Origin: Planctomycetota bacterium
GTDB taxonomy: Bacteria; Planctomycetota; Planctomycetia; Pirellulales; PALSA-1355
NCBI GenBank assembly: GCA_003389325.1
Contig: QQVE01000001.1
Coordinates: 142,168-206,167 of the forward strand
DNA length: 64,000 nucleotides
Direction of reading: 5' to 3'
A program made the position numbers and the translations under genes. Positions 60,470 through 64,000 of the stretch are shown here, piece after piece (the first letter of the stretch is position 1; the number at the start of each line of letters is the position of its first letter). Below the pieces are notes generated by a model, which saw only the letters and a program-made list of their open reading frames with translations, had not been told where the DNA came from and searched no databases.

Positions 60470-61945
60470 TCAGTTGCCGCCGGGACTCGGTGCCGGGACC
60501 GGACCCGGGGGAGCCGCCGTCGCTTCGCCTGGTTCGTGGCTGACCAGATCGTCGCCTTCCAGTTCCGGCAGAGTGTGTTCGATGACGCGCATCGTCATCC
60601 ACTTGCCTTGCTGGAACCGGGCGATAAACCCGGCTCCCAGCACGAACACGTACGCCGTCACGGCGTACCACGCGTAATTGAACCCAGCCTCGCCGAATCG
60701 CGATGCCACAAACGTGGGAATCACCAGCACGAGGATGCCCATGCTGAAGGAGAACAGCATCGCAAACAGCGTGTCGCCGGCGCCCCGGATTGCAGAGCTG
60801 AACACGACCGACAACGCGTCGAAGAAGGAATACACGGCCACGAGCTTGAGCAGGAAGACCACCAGCTCGCGGACGCCGTCCTGTTCGGCCAGGCCGTAGG
60901 GCTTGAGGATTGCGTAAGGAGCGAACAGATAGAGCGCCCCGAAGGCAGCGACGTACGCGCTGGCCAAGGCCGCCGCTAGCCAAGTGGTGCGGATCGCCGT
61001 TTGCGGCTGGCCTTCGCCGACACGGTGCCCGACCAGCACGGTCACCGCCGTGCCCAGCCCCAGCATGGGGATGAACACCAGCGAGTTCAGATTGAAAACC
61101 AGGCTCGTGGCCGAAAGCTGCGCCGTACCCAGCCGGCCCACGAGTTGGATAAACACAGTGAAGCAGGCGATCTCCAGAAACTGGTGCAAACCGCTGGGGA
61201 GTCCGAACCACAACAGCCGGCCAATGAGTTCGCGGTCGAACCGCCTACCGGTCCACAGGTGGTAGTGACCGTGGCGCTCGGTTGCTGCCATCACGACGAT
61301 GAACATCACGGCGGAAGCCGCAAATGAGATGACCGTGGCCAGGGCCGCACCTTCGATGCCCAGGTCCGGAAACCCCGCCTTCCCGAAGATCAACAGGTAG
61401 TCGAGCGTGACATTGAGCGCCGTGGCCAGGAGGTTGATCACCATGATCACCGTCGTCTTGCCCCGTCCGCTGTAAAAGCAGGAGAGTGCCGTGGAGATCA
61501 GCCACGGCGCGGTGCCCAGGGCCATGATGCGGTAGTAGCGCAGCTCGAGATCGCGGATCGTCTCGCCATGGTCGAACCAGGTGAACATGGCCGGCGCGGC
61601 CAGCACGCTCAGCCCGATCAGTGCCGATGCACCGAGTGCCAGGTAAATCGCCTGCCACAGTACGGGCCCGACGCGCTGGTGCTGTTCGGCGCCCTCGTAC
61701 TGGCCGACGAAGGCATTGGCGTACGAGACCGTGCCGATGGCCAGCGCGCAGAGGTTGTAATGCACGACGCCGGCCGGCAGCGAGGCTGCCAGCGACTCGA
61801 CCGAGTCCCAACTGAGGAAGATCCGGTCGACGACGTACATCAGGGCGCTCGAGCCGTAGCTGATGACCAGTGGCACGGCCACGGCCAGCAGCTCGCCCAG
61901 CGAACCAGGGCGATGCGTGGGTGCGGGGGAAACGTCGGTACTCAT
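60470..61945 (-). CDS. MATE-family multidrug/toxin exporter
   Basis: A 491-residue inner-membrane protein with 12 helices in two similar halves (LGELLAVAVPLVISYGSSAL; RELIGRLLWFGLPSGLHQF), in keeping with the MATE fold. The N- and C-terminal tails are Pro/Ala rich. It exports cationic compounds, coupled to sodium or protons. The acidic residues for cation binding cannot be set by eye. It is divergent from the small secreted protein gene (62182) across 236 bases with no assignable element. Confidence 0.9.
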   Translation of the reverse strand: MSTDVSPAPTHRPGSLGELLAVAVPLVISYGSSALMYVVDRIFLSWDSVESLAASLPAGVVHYNLCALAIGTVSYANAFVGQYEGAEQHQRVGPVLWQAIYLALGASALIGLSVLAAPAMFTWFDHGETIRDLELRYYRIMALGTAPWLISTALSCFYSGRGKTTVIMVINLLATALNVTLDYLLIFGKAGFPDLGIEGAALATVISFAASAVMFIVVMAATERHGHYHLWTGRRFDRELIGRLLWFGLPSGLHQFLEIACFTVFIQLVGRLGTAQLSATSLVFNLNSLVFIPMLGLGTAVTVLVGHRVGEGQPQTAIRTTWLAAALASAYVAAFGALYLFAPYAILKPYGLAEQDGVRELVVFLLKLVAVYSFFDALSVVFSSAIRGAGDTLFAMLFSFSMGILVLVIPTFVASRFGEAGFNYAWYAVTAYVFVLGAGFIARFQQGKWMTMRVIEHTLPELEGDDLVSHEPGEATAAPPGPVPAPSPGGN

Positions 61946-62181
61946 GGTTGACTACTCAGGACGCCTGGCGTGCGGCTCGGGTTCGCGGAGGAATAAATTT
62001 TCGTGCTGTCAGCTATCGGCGGCGCGGATCCAGCCGCAAAGTGCGGGAATCTTAAGTCGACCAGTGCGATCGCACCAGGTGGTGCGGCACATCGCCCTTG
62101 TGGCCGAATCGGGAATTCGATACAAGCTTTGCGCCCATCATGCACTTCGCTTCGGCGGATTCGCCGCCAAAGGAGCCTTCG

Positions 62182-62601
62182 ATGTTCACCCGCTTTGCCG
62201 CTGCGCTATTGCTGGTAGCTACCGTCACCGGCCATCGGGTGTCGGCGGCCACGCCGCCTCCCGCTTTCGACGCCGGCGGCGTGATGAATCTCGACTTGCA
62301 GACGCAGCTCGAAAAGGGGCTCAAGGCTCGCCGCCCGGTCGAGTTCCAATACATCGACGAGATCGTGCAGTTGGTGGAAGAAGGGAAGCTGTCCCGCCAA
62401 CTCGTGGTGACGACCTATCTCTGGGCGCAGGCCAGACCGTGGCGGAAACTGCAGTACTTCCAGTTTGCTTTGCAGGCCCGGGCGCGCGGACTGCCGGTCA
62501 GGCTGCCGAACCTCAACCTGCAAGCCGTAGGCATCAGTAGCAACGGCGGCGAGCACGGCGTCAACACACCGCCGATCCCTAGTCGTGCCCCGCGACGATG
62601 A
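62182..62601 (+). CDS. Small secreted planctomycete-type protein
   Basis: A 139-residue exported protein. The start at 62182 is supported by AAAGGAG 6 bases upstream and by the signal FTRFAAALLLVATVTGHRVSA. The mature part is helical: LDLQTQLEKGLKARRPVEFQ, QYIDEIVQLVEEGKLSRQLV, VTTYLWAQARPWRKLQYFQF and ALQARARGLPVRLP. The WAQARPW-type segment reads like a conserved planctomycete motif, but I do not know a family name. The end is Pro/Gly rich. It converges on the PqaA-like gene with one base between stops. Confidence 0.8.
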   Translation: MFTRFAAALLLVATVTGHRVSAATPPPAFDAGGVMNLDLQTQLEKGLKARRPVEFQYIDEIVQLVEEGKLSRQLVVTTYLWAQARPWRKLQYFQFALQARARGLPVRLPNLNLQAVGISSNGGEHGVNTPPIPSRAPRR

Positions 62602-62602
62602 T

Positions 62603-63997
62603 CTATTTCAGCGACGAAGGCATCTCGAATGGCAACACGTCGGGCGTGACGTAGACGTCGGTGGTGAACTTCAGCGGGTACTCGTGGCCGGTCGGGTAGA
62701 CCAACTCGACGAAGTAGGCCGTGAATCCCTTGGGAGGCTTGGCGACCTTCGCCACGTAGCTGCCATCGGAGCTAGCCTCCAGCGTGCTCTTCTCATAAGC
62801 CTTGCCGATCGTATCGAGGCGGAAGTCCCGGGCATCCGGATTCGTGGCTTGCCACAGATTTACTTCCCCCGGCTTGTCCTCGACGGTCACTCGTAGCGTG
62901 CCCTCGTCTTGCAGCTTCCAGGAGAATTGGGGACCCGGCTTGTCTTCCAGGATCGACAGGTAGAAAGCAGCGATGCTTTCCCGGGCGTCGCTGCCGGCGA
63001 GATTGTGCTTCGCGTTCTCGACGTAACGCAGCCACTTGGGCTGCGGGAGCTCGTCGAAGTAGAACTGCGAGTTGTCGGGCAGGAAGAACTGATCGCCCGA
63101 AGCATTGATCACGTACTTGGGCATTTTCAGCGCTTCGCGGTGCCGGTAGTTGTAGGGATCCTCGATGGCCAAGATCTCGCGGTATTCGGGGCTGCCGACC
63201 TTGTCGGGAAACAGACCGTGGCGCACATAGTCCTTGAGCGCCGGCGAAAAGAAACCGTACGCCCGATAATGGTGCCGGGTGATCTCTTCGGAGTTGAGCG
63301 CGTCGATCACGATCGGGATGATGGCCCGCACGCGCTTGTCGACCACGCCCACGAGCCAGGTCGTCCAGCCGCGTTTCGAGCCGCCGGCCACGACAAACTG
63401 GTCGAGCTTCCACTCGCCGCCTGCTTCGGAGGCGAAGAACTCCTGCATGGCGTCCATGGCCCGCACGCCGCTTTTGACCATTGCCAGCCGCACGAGCCAC
63501 TTCGGGTCGCGCGTGGCGATGTACTTGACGCGCGTGTAGGCGATGATATTGTCCTCGTACCGCTGTTCGTCTTTCGAGTCGGTAAACGCCAGGGGCTGAT
63601 TTGGCACGGTGCCCAACTCGGCCACGATCGATCCGGTGTACTTGGCCAATTCGACGGTGCGATCCGTCGACGCCTTGGGCTGGGGATCGTTGTTTGAGCC
63701 GCCGCCGATGTACAGAAACGCAGTGTGGTACTTCAGGTTGTCCGGCTTGACGATCGTCAGCCAATGTTTCCATAGCGGCCGGTCGACGTCTTTCTCGCTG
63801 CGCCAGGTCTGCGACGTCAGATCAATGACGTACGTCGTGTATCCGTCACCTTTGATGGTATCGGCCAGCTTCCACTCGTAGGCCGGATCCGGCTCGGCGA
63901 TATAGCGGTCGAGGGCCGTCTCTTGTTCGGCGCCGCAACAAACAAGGCAAGCCAAGGCTACCGTGAAGAAGGCGCAACAGGATACGGCGCGTCGCAT
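62603..63997 (-). CDS. PqaA-like (PhoPQ-activated pathogenicity-related) alpha/beta hydrolase
   Basis: A 464-residue exported protein of the PhoPQ-activated pathogenicity-related family. The signal is RRAVSCCAFFTVALACLVCCG. Family segments are VDRPLWKHWLTIVKPDN, AFLYIGGGSNNDPQP, VAELGTVPNQPLAFTDS, FVVAGGSKRGWTTWLVGVVD (nucleophile elbow GGSKRG) and PKYVINASGDQFFLPDNSQFY (acid). The C-terminal 120 residues are a beta-sandwich. It is a secreted hydrolase of unknown substrate, common in planctomycetes and Bacteroidetes. The gene ends near the right edge but is complete, with ATG at 63997. Confidence 0.9.
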   Translation of the reverse strand: MRRAVSCCAFFTVALACLVCCGAEQETALDRYIAEPDPAYEWKLADTIKGDGYTTYVIDLTSQTWRSEKDVDRPLWKHWLTIVKPDNLKYHTAFLYIGGGSNNDPQPKASTDRTVELAKYTGSIVAELGTVPNQPLAFTDSKDEQRYEDNIIAYTRVKYIATRDPKWLVRLAMVKSGVRAMDAMQEFFASEAGGEWKLDQFVVAGGSKRGWTTWLVGVVDKRVRAIIPIVIDALNSEEITRHHYRAYGFFSPALKDYVRHGLFPDKVGSPEYREILAIEDPYNYRHREALKMPKYVINASGDQFFLPDNSQFYFDELPQPKWLRYVENAKHNLAGSDARESIAAFYLSILEDKPGPQFSWKLQDEGTLRVTVEDKPGEVNLWQATNPDARDFRLDTIGKAYEKSTLEASSDGSYVAKVAKPPKGFTAYFVELVYPTGHEYPLKFTTDVYVTPDVLPFEMPSSLK

Positions 63998-64000
63998 GTC

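Overview
The window looks like a stretch of chromosome from a GC-rich planctomycete, most likely of the order Pirellulales. This is inferred from gene content. There are three DUF1501 proteins and two DUF1549/DUF1553 proteins, a TIGR03067-type secreted protein, a large extracellular protein with an LEPR-type N-terminus, ELW repeats and dockerin-like ends, a transmembrane Ser/Thr kinase, a Kelch-symporter fusion, and several secreted proteins of planctomycete style. There are no rRNA genes, CRISPR arrays, prophages or insertion sequences. Genes are dense and lie on both strands in short operons, often joined by 1-4 base start/stop overlaps.

Layout. 0-2.7 kb: two trans-sulfuration PLP enzymes (the first cut by the window edge) around a short-chain dehydrogenase. 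2.9-4.1 kb: a secreted beta-rich protein. 4.1-6.3 kb (minus): a TIGR00300-type ornithine cyclodeaminase gene overlapping by 4 bases an ArgZ-like arginine dihydrolase gene, a predicted arginine-to-ornithine-to-proline route. 6.5-7.6 kb: a highly charged disordered protein. 7.6-12.8 kb: a CUT2-type ABC importer (lipoprotein, double ATPase, permease) translationally coupled to a group II PLP decarboxylase. 12.8-21.6 kb: an orphan DUF1501 protein, a DNA-alkyl methyltransferase, enoyl-CoA hydratase, CE15-like esterase, PhzF-like protein, bestrophin, thioesterase and a short site-2 protease. 21.9 kb: tRNA-Val(UAC). 22.4-25 kb: a basic repeat protein with a TTG start, a CydA-like membrane protein and an aldose epimerase. 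25-28.5 kb (minus): a sulfotransferase overlapping a Kelch-sodium/solute symporter fusion. 28.7-32.1 kb: a mono-haem-type secreted protein with a strong terminator, then the receptor-like kinase.

32.5-36.3 kb: a Tat-exported TIM-barrel protein, a ribbon-helix-helix protein with a structured leader, the RNase P RNA gene (minus), a transglutaminase fold lacking its catalytic residues, and a small lipoprotein. 36.6-40.6 kb: a secreted alpha/beta hydrolase converging with the ELW/dockerin protein, the two genes sharing one CTAG as stop codons. 40.9-44 kb: an H1-like basic protein, an M19 dipeptidase and an MFS transporter. 44-56.2 kb: two DUF1549/1553-DUF1501 gene pairs pointing toward each other around a TIGR03067 protein, a VOC protein, a protease-concanavalin-SirB1 fusion and a glutamate-semialdehyde-aminomutase-like enzyme. 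56.4-64 kb: an ABC exporter, a POT-family peptide transporter, a MATE exporter, a small secreted protein and a PqaA-like hydrolase.

Overall the region is built around uptake, surface chemistry and turnover of small organics. The most distinctive units are the split arginine dihydrolase/cyclodeaminase operon, the ABC importer-decarboxylase operon, the sulfotransferase/Kelch-symporter operon, the three-domain protease fusion and the disordered protein with a duplicated tryptophan motif. All functional statements come from reading motifs in the translated sequence; no database search was run.
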